64,000 nt of DNA from Cichorium intybus. Lineage: Eukaryota > Streptophyta > Magnoliopsida > Asterales > Asteraceae. Shown here one piece after another: positions 24,888-37,135 of the stretch; position 1 is the first letter of the stretch; every line of letters starts with the position of its first letter. The stretch covers positions 58,509,705-58,573,704 of the forward strand of contig CM042012.1 of the NCBI GenBank assembly GCA_023525715.1. Reading direction: 5' to 3'. Under the pieces are notes generated by a model. It did not search any database and was not told the origin of the DNA. It saw nothing but the letters and a program-made list of their open reading frames with translations. The translations under genes were made by a program, and so were the position numbers.

Positions 24888-25240
24888 TTTGAGATTGTTT
24901 AATTTTTAATAAGTATTTTTTGATATAAGTGCTTATTAAATTATATGGTGATATAAAAGTTTTTAAAAAGTATTTGAATTGACTTATTTGGTGGAAAAAC
25001 TATAACTTAAAAAGTGTTTGGATTTTTTTTTAAATGTGGTCTTTTTGTTCCAATAAGCTATAAGAAGATCCGATAAGTAAGAGTGATATTAATTATGTAT
25101 TTTTAACTTATTTTCTTGTCTTGAAAAGGAATTTTAAAAGTGATTTATTAGCTTCTTTACATTTGTCAAACACACTTATTGACTTATTGGCAGTTTGAAA
25201 AGCCAATAAATCAATAAATAGTTTTAGTAAGCAATCCCAA
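24888..25240. mobile_element. Possible Tourist-like MITE remnant
   Basis: The left end GGGGTGTTTGAGATTG after TTTTA resembles a Tourist terminus. The reverse-complemented right end TTTGGGATTGCTTACTAAAAC is similar. The interior is AT-rich and non-coding. The right terminus is worn and the TSD uncertain. Confidence 0.4.
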
Positions 25241-25934
25241 ATTACATGAACCAGGCCCCATTAAACATATACAATGTTTTCTTAAATTAGCTTATTTTAT
25301 GGTTGTATGCAAATATTTGTTTTATTCTTATGTAATATTTATGACTTTATGAACCATTAAGCATGCAGAGTGTTTTCTTAAATTACATGAACCACACCCC
25401 ATTGATAAATAATAACACCACTTTGGCTAGGGTCCTAAATGTGTTGGAGCATGTTCAAAGGCACAAGTCAAAAGGAGTGTAAAGGCTTTGTCCTCTTAGA
25501 CAGGAGGTCCATGGTTCTATCTTTGACACAGACGTTTATTAAGTAGGTGTTCCTAACTGCAAACCATAACCAACAGTTCTAAAAAAAGGGATGTAGAATG
25601 TGCTATCGTATTAGGCCCCCAAAATTTAAGGGCCGATTTTTTGGCCAATTTACCTTAGTAAAACTAGTTCCTTACTGAATTATTGTTTATAAAGTTTATA
25701 CAGCCAAATTGAAAAGAGTGATTGTTGCTTTTACTAATCTCTAAGGTTCGATTCTACTCTCTATTCTTTTTTATGTTTTCATGTATTTAGTATAAATATA
25801 TAAAAGGCTTCTCCAATAAAAAGACTATATCTCCCTTGTTGGGCATTTTAGTTGGCCTATTTTGCAATGCACCATGATTCAAAACCTTTCTGGTATTATA
25901 TACAAGATATTTTTAATGCTTTCTATATAATGTA
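25241..25934. other. No gene seen
   Basis: No coding evidence. TGGTTCTATCTTTGAC at about 25513 is a poor B-box-like word. The phrase AAATTACATGAACCA recurs at 25239 and 25380. Confidence 0.4.
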
Positions 25935-27004
25935 CTAGGTAACAAACCCGTGTATTACACGGTTGATAATAAAAAAACATATATAATAAGCAAAACATAT
26001 TATTTAATCATAGAATTTGATATACTGAATTCGAGTATATTGTCATTAATTCTTATAACTAAAATCATATTAAGATGACCATGTTGACCGGAAACAACTA
26101 CACTTTTATAACTTAAAATCGCCTTAAAATGGTTGTGCAAGAACTTTCCATTTGCTATTATACAAGAACTTTCCATTTGCTATTATAGAAGACTTGTTTG
26201 ATGAGAAGGTTACAGAAATTAATGACCTTCTGAGGACAGATAATAGTTTCATTTTAGCAATCAATTTTTTAACACATTATGTCAAATTTCTTTAAAAGCG
26301 CAATGACAAATATGACATAATGAATTTTTTTAAGATATAGGAGTATAATATATTTAGAACACCACATAAAAATGCCAAAACAAATCTCCCGGTAAAAAAG
26401 AAGAAAACATAAATATATGAACATTTATTGTATATTGTTATGATTTACTAAGAAAATAGTTGTTTTCGATTCTAACTTCGTTTAATACTTACCACTGTTG
26501 TACCTAAAATTTTCAAATAAATTTATTAAACCAACCTGTCAAAGTGAAAGTCATACGTTATTTTGTTCAAGAATTATTACGAATGGAGAAAACAACCCCA
26601 CCCGAGGTTAGTAGTGAACGCATGTAGATCCAACACAGTAAAGCTTTGCTCTGATGGATATGACCTGTAAAAATCATAGAAGTAGTTCATCAAGTTATGG
26701 TAGAATTAGATCGTCAAGTTAGGGTTAAAGCCCTTACAACGACACCCACAATCAAGATGCATTTGGAAATTCGTGTAAAATATTGAATTCCTCATACCTT
26801 AGGATCGGTTTTTCAAATAAAGAAAATCACTGATTTTGTGGCTGAATGTTAGGCTTTAATTGAGGCATTACAATTTGATTTCGTGGGTATAGTATAGAGC
26901 GGGAAAACGAAGCAACACTTCATAAAAAATGGACACGTGGCAAAGAATACTTCTAGAAAATAGACATGTGACATTAATATGCTTGCTTTATTAGTATGTA
27001 TAGA
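25935..27004 (-). mobile_element. Non-autonomous Helitron (minus orientation)
   Basis: Read on the minus strand it begins TCTATACATACTAATAAAGC after a host A and ends with CTAG before a host T. This is the classic Helitron terminus and A/T insertion site. A hairpin with stems CCGTGT/ACACGG (25948-25962) sits about 9 bases inside the CTAG end, as the family requires. The 1.07-kb interior has no Rep or helicase domain. A tandem duplication of GAACTTTCCATTTGCTATTA occurs at about 26141-26186. Confidence 0.8.
25948..25962 (-). terminator. Helitron 3' terminal hairpin
   Basis: A perfect 6-bp stem CCGTGT...ACACGG with a 3-base loop close to the CTAG end. In Helitrons this hairpin signals the end of rolling-circle transposition. 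Confidence 0.75.
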
Positions 27005-27570
27005 TGTAAAAGAATCTGATACAAATTCGTGCTTTACCTTTATTTCAATCAACGCGGATTCAAGGTTCATTCTAGTCAATAAACGTATTATTTATTTATT
27101 GAGTGTTCTAATGTTATTTTTTCTTTTTATATGCAACATAGAATATTAATGGACTGATGCTTTGTTAGAGAAAAAAGAAATGTATGTCCTTCAAGTTTCT
27201 TCCTTCCCATGAAAATAATGCATTTTATAAAATTTTTATATTTTTTGGTATTTGATTTTTTATTTGTTCATTAATTATCTTGACGTGTGCTGAAAAATCA
27301 TGATATTGTATGGTAGTATTATTTTGTTCATTAATAAACTTTTCCACCTTCTATTGTTAACACATGATATCCGACATTTGGTTAACTAGATCGTCTTCCT
27401 AAGGTCACCATCCCATAATGTGCAAGTTTTTACACACGAGAATGACATAAATGACTACCTTGTGAGTATGTTTTCACGTGTCTAGGGCGATACATGACTA
27501 TGTGTCTGGTGTGATACAAGACTATGTGTCTGGAGTGACACAAAACAGTCTTGTGATATGATAACGAGAC
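27005..27570. other. No gene; short local duplication
   Basis: GACTATGTGTCTGG occurs twice (about 27497 and 27522) with similar following sequence. Otherwise featureless. Confidence 0.5.
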
Positions 27571-27573
27571 TAA

Positions 27574-28595
27574 GGGGCTGTTTTGGAAATCTCTGAATGA
27601 TTTATATCTAAATGATTCAGGGGCTCTGAATAAATATAATTATAAATGAAAACATGTTTTATTTAGGCCTATGGACAGCTTTCTTGAATGATAAAAATAG
27701 TCATTTTAACCTTCTATACTATTTTTTGTTGAATGAAATATTCATGTTTGATAAAATATCTAAACCAACTTACTGAATAATTATAAATAGAAACACAAAT
27801 CATCATATAAAATGTCATAATATTTTTCCATTTAGTTTTAATAGAACAACTTGTGTATAATGGTGTTATAAATATCACTAACTTATTTTTTGTATAATTC
27901 TTGACTTTTGGCTCTCGGATGTATCACACGTACAACAATGAGAATTTCTCTTCACACTAGAAATGATGCAACATCCCTAATTTTGAATATTTAGGATAAT
28001 GAAATTAGACTTGTCAAGTTGTATAGAAAGGTAAAGTGTTACAAAAAACCTTGAGGGTAAAGTCAATTAACCTCGTATATGTGTTAAAAGTGATCAATAG
28101 TGGAATTAATGCTTAAGTACATCTTATGTATGGTTATTAAATGGAAATATACATGTATAGATACGTAAGGGGAGAATCATGAAAAAAAGTATGAAAATAA
28201 ATGAAATATGAAGGTTTCATAAAATGTAAACTACTCTACTTTGGTATTATGGAAATCGAGGTTACAAGTATGGTATATGTGATCTAAATGTTGAAATGTT
28301 AGGTGGGTTAGGGTGGGGTGGTGTAGATGTAATTGTGGGGGTGTATGTGAGAATGAGTGTGTGTGTTTGTTTTTTTATATTTTAGAAAAATTTTGGAAAT
28401 AGAGAAATACAGAAAACAATACTTTTGAGTTTTTCAAAATTTTCCAAATTCTTTCTAATTTTGGAAAAATGAAAAATTTTCATTTTCTTGGAAAGCTTTA
28501 GAAAAATTGCCGAATTAAACGGGTTTTCAGAATTCTCATTTTTTTTAGAAAATTTTTCCGGAAAACGGACAAATTTTCCACAACTAAACGCACCC
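27574..28595. mobile_element. Possible Tourist-like element, 1.0 kb
   Basis: The left end GGGGCTGTTTTGGAAAT and reverse-complemented right end GGGTGCGTTTAGTTG are similar. TAA flanks both (27571-27573 and 28596-28598). No transposase is present. The TIRs are imperfect, so this is tentative. Confidence 0.45.
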
Positions 28596-28596
28596 T

Positions 28597-29135
<539 letters not shown>

Positions 29136-29138
29136 TTT

Positions 29139-29760
29139 TTGACGAAGTGGTCAACCCGCACATTGCGGGCTCTGACGTGGCCTCAAAACCCGCGCGGGTA
29201 CACCTCCCTGGATGGGTGGGAGACCGCGAGTTCCTCCTTTATACGGGTTCCTCTAATCGTGCAATTAATTTTTTTAACTGTACCCCTTCACAAACGTCTG
29301 AGACAAGCCACCATACTACATCATCAGAAGCTCGTATCAATATAGATTTGAACGTGGGGGAGGTGGAAGAGGGTGAGCTTGAGTTGTTGATTTTGTCCGT
29401 CCGACGGGGAGAGATGCAGCGAAAGGAATAGAAAAGTGACTTCGTCTAGTGGGACAGGGTCGCAAAAAAGCGACGGCGTGCCACTTATGCGGTTGGAGTT
29501 TGAACGGTACTATTTAAAAATCCACTAGCGGATAAAATTTGAAAAAAAAAGCTTACGAAGACAAACAACGATCCTGCCACGATCGGCAACGAGCCTGCGA
29601 AGAAAAACAACGACTAAAAGACATAAAGTTTTTGTCGTCAAATCTAGAGGAGGGTCTTGAGGGGGAAGCACTCGAGATGGTTTTAAAATACAAAGCCGGT
29701 ATCATAAAAAATATTGATCGTAGTTTCGTTTTTTCTACGTTTGTGGTTTGTGGTTTGTCG
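29139..29760 (+). pseudogene. NAM-associated/Myb-like protein fragment in the long-TIR core
   Basis: Plus-strand patches read GRDAAK near 29412, then SSGTGSQKSDGVPLMRLEFE near 29437-29497, and the Lys/Arg/Glu-rich KKAYEDKQRSCHDRQRACEE (29542-29601) followed by KQRLKDIKFLSS. A basic GRDAAK/RPxGxxAAK motif, then an EDKQR-type helix and a short acidic end, is the layout of the NAM-like C-terminal domain found in plant Myb/SANT-like proteins. Many of these accompany PIF/Harbinger transposases. Frame changes and stops show it is broken. Whether it is a captured host exon or a transposon accessory gene cannot be decided here. Confidence 0.45.
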
Positions 29761-29884
29761 TTTTTCTTAATTTGTAGTTTGTCGTTTTAGTTTACGTTTA
29801 TACTTTTATTTTTTAATTAATGAAGTGTTTTATTTTAATTTAATTATATTTAATGTAATTAAATTTTTAAATTTAGTTATATTT

Positions 29885-30008
29885 AATTATATTTATCCTC
29901 ATAGTGAAAGATCTGAACGTATTCAAACAAAATTCAATAAAACAAAGTTGTAATATTACTTACGACCTTTCCAATGATATAAATTTTGTAAAATTTGGAT
30001 ATCGTATA
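29885..30008. repeat. Right long-TIR arm, inner part
   Basis: The sequence up to GGATATCGTATA pairs with about 29000-29135 in inverse orientation. The Copia insertion at 30009 cuts the arm; it resumes at 42986. Confidence 0.7.
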
Positions 30009-31781
30009 TGTTGAAAAATGTTTTTGTATGTGACCATCAATGAAATAAGATGAACTGTTTTTTTATTATCTAACAAATATTATCAGTTTATTTTAGGTTA
30101 CGTGGATTCGAGATTAAAAACAAGAAAAATAAAAAAAACAGTTTTAAAGCCAAAACATTGAAAAATATAAAAGAAAATTAAATTAAATCTATTTAAAATG
30201 AATTTTTAGAAATATATTTTCTAAATAATTTATTTTATTAGACTTAATTAATTTTATAAATTAAAAATATATTTTTCCTAAATTATTTGAATTTATTTCG
30301 GATTTTAAATGAATTAAAATTAAATAAAAAGAGAAACAGGCCAGCCCAAGTCCGCTCCAGCCCAGTCCAATCCAGCGACCCGGTCCAGCTCCGCACCCGC
30401 TCCGGTACCCGCGAACCGCCCCGCCTCCACAACCCGGTCACCTCACAAAGCCACGCGGACGCTGTCCGATCCGAACCTGAACCGGCGCCGCTCCACTTCT
30501 CCTCACAGAAGACCCGCGCTGTGACCCGGTTTCCGACCCAACTCCGAACCGACCCAAGACCCGCGTGTTTCAGTTCAATATATTCCATTTCAGCCCCTAA
30601 ACTTTGGAAAACTATCAAAAATAACTCAAAATCAATTTTCCAGCCAAGAACACACGAAAATATTCCAACTTTTCCAATTTTTAACCCATTTCTTCAACCT
30701 TTTCCAACCAAATCTTCCACAAAATTATTTCTTTTCATTTCTTTTGATTTAGATCTTAGATCTAATCTGAAAAGATTAATATTCCTTACTTTACATCACA
30801 TGTTTAGTTATTTAATTCATCCATTTTTCACTATAAATACCAACCCAAACTTTCCATTTTAATCACATCATTTCTACATCTTTCTACACCAAAACCATCT
30901 TACACCAAAAAACCCACCAAAACATACATCAAACACACCATTTATACCATCACACAAAACATACACCAAAACCTATACCAAAACCATCTTACACCAAAAA
31001 CCTAAAAACCATCACACCCAAAACCTACAAACATCCAACACCAAAACATACACCAAAACCTATACCAAAAACACACCAAAACCTACAAACATCCAACACC
31101 AAAACCTACAAACACCCAACACCAAAAAAACCTACAATCAACAACCAAAAACCCAATACCTCATCTTGCCGCAAAGAACAAGAATCGACGCTTCAAGAAA
31201 AACACCATCTTCTTCCGTTGTCGATAAGTTCTTTTGAAATTTTCATTTCAATTTCATTTTAAATATTTCAAATGTTTAAATATAAAATGAATGATTAATT
31301 TCTTGTGCTATTTATTTAACGATCACATTTTCGCTATTATTTCGACTAAATTTAATTGTGCCGAAATTCCAAGACATCCAAATTGAACCGTGACGAAGAA
31401 AACAAATGTGGACTATATTTAACCAAGACATTACTAATTACTAACTTTTTATTTATTGTAAAAACCCTTTATCGTTGATAATGGTGTTTATTACATATAA
31501 CGTCTAACTTTTTATTTATTGTAAAAAACTCTTTATCGTTGATAATGATGTTTATTACATCTAACATCTAACATCTAACTTCTAACATTTATTTTATTTA
31601 CTGCTTTCTGTCTATTTAAATTTACCGCTTTATTTTATTTATTTATAGCTTTCGGTAATTTAATTTTTGTCTAGTTTAATTATTTTTTTGTGCTTTATTT
31701 TTTTTAAAACCCTTTCCCATCTCCCCAAATATAATTGACATAATTAAAACGTTAATCCAAGGACCGTCAAGTTTTTCAACA
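30009..31781 (+). repeat. 5' LTR of the SIRE-like Copia
   Basis: Ends TGTTGAAAAATG...TTTTTCAACA. It contains a GC-rich block (30340-30560), a TATA box CTATAAATAC (30831-30840) and a long CA-rich leader with repeated ACCAAAACCTACAAACA words (30865-31150). Confidence 0.92.
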
Positions 31782-31783
31782 AT

Positions 31784-31795
31784 TGGTATCAGAGC
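31784..31795 (+). promoter_or_regulatory. Primer-binding site (initiator Met-tRNA)
   Basis: TGGTATCAGAGC lies 2 bases after the 5' LTR. Confidence 0.9.
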
Positions 31796-32044
31796 TCGTG
31801 TGATTTAGTCTGAAATTTTTGTTGAAAACTTTTGTGTAGCGTTTTTATAAACCACCAATAAGTTTTCTTTAAAAATTTCATCTTAATATCACTTGTTCAA
31901 AAAAAAAAATATTTAAAAATTACTTGTGTGATTTATTTTGAAAATTTTTATCGAAAACTTTTGTGTAGCGTTTTTATAAACCACCAATAAGTTTTCTTTA
32001 AAAAATTTCATTTTAAAATCACATTTTCGTTAAAAAAAACAAAA

Positions 32045-34504
32045 ATGTCTTCCACAAACTACTCAAACATAAATCCTGTATCTATTGCTAACAGTATAGG
32101 TTCAGGTACTTGAGCACCTATTCTTATTCCTGAAGAATATAACTCATGGGTAGGTCGTATGAATCTTCATCTTAACTCTATAAGTGAAGATGTGTGGAAA
32201 TGTGTAGATGGATCTCTACCAGAAAACATGACCTCTCTTACGAGTAACTTAGATATACTGAATGAAAGGAAGAAACTTGAACTTCAAGCCAAAAAGGAAC
32301 TTGTGTCTGGAATACCCCATAGTATTCTAAGCCAAATGAATGATATAATCCTTTTAACTGCAAACCAAATTTGGCAAACTTTGAAAAATCGTTTTGAAGG
32401 AAATGAGAGAATCATTGGAAACAAGAAAACATCTGTTTTAAACGAATTTGACAACTTCAAAATGTTTTCACATGAGACCTTCCATGATGCTCATGACAGG
32501 TTCAATCTCATTACCATCAAAATGAATAATTTGGGCATCAAAAAGTCACAGCATGAGATCAACCTCAAGTTTTTAAACAACCTTTTTGAAAGCTGGAAAA
32601 TGGTCAAACTCATCATTCAGGGAAATCCAGCAATTCATACTGAATCTTTGTACAATCTGTATGGAGAATTACAATCGTATGAATCCTCGATTGACCCACC
32701 AACGTCTACTTCTTTTGGAGGACCACTTGCTCTTTTGTCAACATCTTCTCAAAACCAAACACATTTTCTTGATCAAAGTCAAAATGATTTAAATCAAATC
32801 TATCATCAAAATCAAAACCAAGCCTTTTTGAGTAATTCTTGTGATTTGTCTGATCTAAATAATGAAGCTGATTACCAACAATTGTGTGCTTTGGTAGCAA
32901 ACACTAATCTCGAAAGATTTTTGCCACATCTTGGTCAATCAAATTTTAGACCAAATTTTCAAAATAGACCTTCTTTTGGAAAAAATTCTCAAAGACCTTG
33001 CTTCCAAAACAACTCAAACCAAGGTTCTCAAAACCAAGGATTTCAAAACAATCTAAATTCAGGTCATAATAATAATCCAAACAACAACTTTCAGAATCAA
33101 AACAACAATTTTCAAAATCAAGGTTACAATAACCAAAACAACAATTTTCAAAATAACCAAAATTCTGGATTCAAACAAAACAATTCTCAAACTTCCCAAC
33201 AAACCCAAACTCATGCACCCGAAAGACTTCCCATAAAGAGTCAAAAGGATGACAGTGATGAAGAAGTGATCATCTGTCATAACTGCAAAGGAACGAATCA
33301 CTATGCCAGAGATTGCCGAGCCAAAAACAAAACCAAAATCAAAGACTCAGCTTACTATGCTCAAAAAGCCGAAGAGCTGAAGAAACAAGAAAAGAAAGCA
33401 AAGCAAAAAGCTTTGATGGCAATCCACGAACCAAGCGTGGAACACTGGCCAACTTCTGATGATGAAGCAGATACTGAACCAGCTCAATCAAACTTCTGCT
33501 TCATGGCTGATAATGAACCAACCACAAGAGCTCCATATGTCATCGATCAGGTATGGTCTATGATCTCAGAACTCGGTTTTTCAAGAACACCATTTGAGCC
33601 CCACATGACAAAGATTGAGAACAGTCTAAAAGCTGATCTTAGACTGTATCATGACACAATAGTCAAATCTGACATCTACAAATCTGAATTACAAACCTTG
33701 CAACTCAGATTTGGAGAATCAACAAGGACTAGAGACAAACTTGAAAGAGACATTGAACGAAAATCAGAAGAAAATATTCACGTCTTAGAACAATTAAATA
33801 AAGCTCTAAAACAAAAAAGGGACTTAGAAATAAAAAATCAATCTGTTATTTCATCTGAAATAAAAGATACCTTAGAAACAGAAGTCCTTCAGTTAAAACA
33901 AAAAATTCAAGATTTAACTGACAAAAACACTAGTTTGATTCTAAAACTAGATGATTCTTCAAAACAAATCAAACTTCTTGAATCCGAGAATCAAAGATTT
34001 CAAGGAAAACTGGATTCTATCAATCTTGCTAGAAAATTGAGTGATGATATTTTCACTAAAGCAAACAACTTAGGAACTGGCAAAATTGATACAAATTATA
34101 AACCAGGAATTGGAAGAGAATCCTTTGAAAATGAAAAGACTGAAAAGAAAAATGGGACAATTTGTGAAAACTCTAAATCGCCTCTACCAGATCTTTTCAT
34201 ATCTGCCAATGAGGACGATTCAGATGATGAAACAGTTATCAACTGCAGCCCAGATGATACTTTTTTCAACAAGTCATTCAAAAGAGTTGTAAAATCTGAA
34301 TTAGACTCTGCTAGTTCAGTAACTCATCAATTGAGATCTACTAAACTAACAAGGAATGATGGCACAATCAAACTTGAAAATTTCTTAAATAGAGAAAATT
34401 ATGTTCATCAGAATGGTAGTACTTCTGCGCCAACTGTCTTTCCCTCTTTAAACTCAACCTTTATTAGAAAGAACAATCCGGGACAAAAGTATTCAAAGAA
34501 ATAG
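32045..34504 (+). pseudogene. gag of the SIRE-like Copia
   Basis: The ATG at 32045 opens MSSTNYSNINP. A TGA at 32111-32113 interrupts it, and the same frame continues from 32114 to a TAG at 34502. The N-terminal two-fifths is a UBN2-type gag domain. A Gln/Asn-rich segment (about 32740-33200) follows. The zinc knuckle CHNCKGTNHYARDC (33275-33315, CX2CX4HX4C) comes next. The C-terminal third (about 33640-34050) is a heptad-like coiled coil rich in Leu, Glu and Lys. About 820 residues is long for Copia gag but usual for SIRE, where the coiled-coil extension is typical. Confidence 0.9.
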
Positions 34505-35452
34505 CAGACAAATAAACAACCCATTCAAGCTGTCTTTAAACCAAAAGAACAAAGCAAGCCCAATGTTTTCAAAGAAACCCAAGAGAAACCTTTGAAACCA
34601 GTCTCTGTGCCACAAAAACAAACTTTTAATCCAAAACAAAAACCTTTTCAAAAACCGATTCAAAGTCTCTTTCAAGAGATAAACTTCAATCTCTCAAGGA
34701 ACTTTTAGAAACCATCATTTCACCAAATTCCATTCCATCATCATAATGTTTTTCAAAACTATCCAAATCCCAGATACAAAGAAAGGTTATCAAACAGAAC
34801 TTCACATATAGGATACCTTTCACAAAATCAGAAATCATTTCAAATTACAGGTTTTCAAAAACAAATCTTACTTTGGGAAAATCTGATAAGTCAACTTAAA
34901 CCTCAACCATTCCGTCCAATCAACAAATACCACAATGATTCCAAATTATCGAAAACCATTAACAAATCAGGACCCACCATGGTTTGGGTACCTAAACTTT
35001 CTATCTAATTGCAGGCACTTTGTGCTGGAGAGCCCAAGGATGGCACATGGTATATCGATAGTGGCTGCTCTAAGCATATGACAGGAAACCAGAGCTTTCT
35101 ACGAGACTTCAAACCCACAGAATCCAAACAAGATGTTACTTTTGGAAATAACATGTCTGCAAGAATTAAAGGTTATGGAAACATAACAAATAGTCACTTC
35201 ACCATCAAGAAAGTAGCCTACGTTGACGGCCTGAAACACAACCTGATCAACGTATCACAACTTTGTGACAACAATCATGAAGTTCTTTTCACCAAACAAC
35301 GAAGCATCATCATGGATGCCAAGACCAAAGTCATTCTAGTTAATTCTGATCGTCTAGGCAACATGTATCCACTAGATATGGACATTATCTATGGAAAACC
35401 AGACATCTGTCTCTTATCCAAAGCTTCATATGATATTAGTTGGTTGTGGCAT
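34505..35452 (+). pseudogene. Protease and start of integrase region of the SIRE-like Copia
   Basis: The gag frame continues after the TAG at 34502 through a Lys/Pro/Gln-rich linker with two more stops (about 34706 and 35006). From 35009 the protease shows WYIDSGCSKHMTG, with the catalytic Asp in DSG. The frame then proceeds to the GAG-pre-integrase start, SYDISWLWH. It is cut off there exactly at the start of the foreign LTR. The integrase core that should follow is missing from the window. Confidence 0.88.
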
Positions 35453-37135
35453 TGATATCGCATAAATTATACATATTTTCCGCACGATATCAGTGTGATT
35501 TTAGTTTAGTTTCATATATGTTATGAACTAAAAAATACCTAATATGCTTAAATATTCGTTTTGAAGCTAAAAAGACGCGTTTGGAGCGAAGGAACGAATT
35601 ACACAAACATTTGAGCTTAAAAAGAAGCAAAGTGAAAATCTGCCAGCCGCCAGGGCGCACCCCGCCCACATCTAGGCGCACTGCGCCCATGGAGAATCCA
35701 GAACTCGCTTTTCGTCCGACTTTTGAGTAAAATAATCAAGCGTGCGTTCTTCCAATGATTCAACCAACCTACCAAGCATGTGCAAGGGCGCACCCCGCCT
35801 ACTTTTTGGGCGCACCGCGCCTCAGATCCGACATTAAAGCTGCAAACCCACATGCTCCCTCGTGCGATAAAGTTGGCCGCGTGCAGAGATCCCCCTAGGC
35901 GCACCGCGCCCCCATGTAGGCGCACCGCGCCCAGCGCCTGCTCCCACTATAAATGCAAGCCCTTCGGCTCTTCTTTTGGACAACACCTACACCACCTTCA
36001 GACCAGATCACATCTCTGCACCTCCACATCACCAAACTCGGCCAGAAAGCTTGTAGAATAAAAGGGGAACCTATGGAATCGAGAGCTTGAAGAATGTTTG
36101 GCCGGGACTTCATTCGGTTTGCTTTATATATATATTGCATTCTATTATGATTTCCTAAGCCGTATTCTTTAGATTATGTTATCTGTATTATTTATTACTT
36201 AGATTTGATTACTGTTTAGTTATGATTTGATTGTTATTTATCGGATATTGAACGTTTTATATTTTATCTCGCATAATTCATTTGACTATCAGATATGTTA
36301 AAGAACATTCCTTTTGGACTTATTGCTGAGTTATTTTAGTCTAGAGGACCAATCTGACTATATGACTTTTATCATAACTGTGCTATGACCATTAGGCAGA
36401 TATGACTAGTGATGGACCAAATCCTAGGATTAAGTCACGAAGGTAGAATCTTGTATGTATATGCAAAGTTTGTACTAGAGGGCCAATCTGTACAAACCAA
36501 CTTGATTGTCATGACCATTGAGATCAAAAACTCGAATGAACCCTGTATGATACGAACCAATACATGATTATTTGGAATACATAATCGCATGACCATTGCC
36601 ATTAATGACCTTATAATCATAGGATTAGGTAGTTGGACCAAAACATCTAATCACTTTAGAAATCGATATTTAACGTTCTATATCCATTGCACTAATAACA
36701 TATCAAACATAACTAGATGGTTCAATCGAATCTAAGTATTAATGTTTATTTTTATGTTTTGTAATTTATATTTCCCGTAGCTTTTGCATAGGTTTATATC
36801 AACAGATCCTAGACGAAAGTTTCCTTTGTTATTTTTGTTATGATCATTTATTATTTTCGTCATTTATTTTATAATCAATGTTTTACGAGTTTTCATTAAA
36901 ACTCGCCCCTGAGTGTTTGCTTGAATAATTGTTAATTGATAATTGATTTTCTTAACTTAAAGATATCCGTTTTCCCTTGGGTCGACAACCCGGATTTACC
37001 ATTACTATACCACAATCGACTAGGTACACTTGCCTAATTGTGTTGTTCTATTCATACATGGTATTTCCCTGTTCATAAATGTAAAACTAATGTGAAATCA
37101 TTTTCGAAAATCTTATAAACGCTAATAACACATCA
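35453..37135 (+). mobile_element. Ty3/gypsy-type solo LTR replacing the Copia integrase core
   Basis: This 1.68-kb non-coding block starts TGATATCGCATAA and ends AACACATCA. It has a TATA box CTATAAATGC (about 35947) and a GC-rich zone with six GGCGCAC-type hairpins. Its 3' part has a GGGTCGACAACCCGG segment like the ends of large gypsy LTRs. No internal gypsy genes are present. The flanks (GGCAT and ATGCT) are not a target duplication, and roughly 200 Copia residues are missing across it. Recombination or deletion, not simple insertion, therefore made the junction. Confidence 0.65.
35653..35932 (+). repeat. Three pairs of GGCGC-GCGCC mini-hairpins in the gypsy-type LTR
   Basis: Motifs begin at about 35653, 35675, 35786, 35808, 35898 and 35919. 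Four of the six have perfect stems GGCGC/GCGCC around ACC or ACT. The others read GGGCGCACCCCGCC. Each pair is spaced about 21-22 bp. Confidence 0.8.

Noticed and set aside
30283..30862. Pro/Arg-rich open frames in the SIRE LTR (also 41503-42078)
   Set aside because: Composition of the GC-rich LTR block; it occurs in both LTRs before the TATA box, so it is not a gag or host gene.
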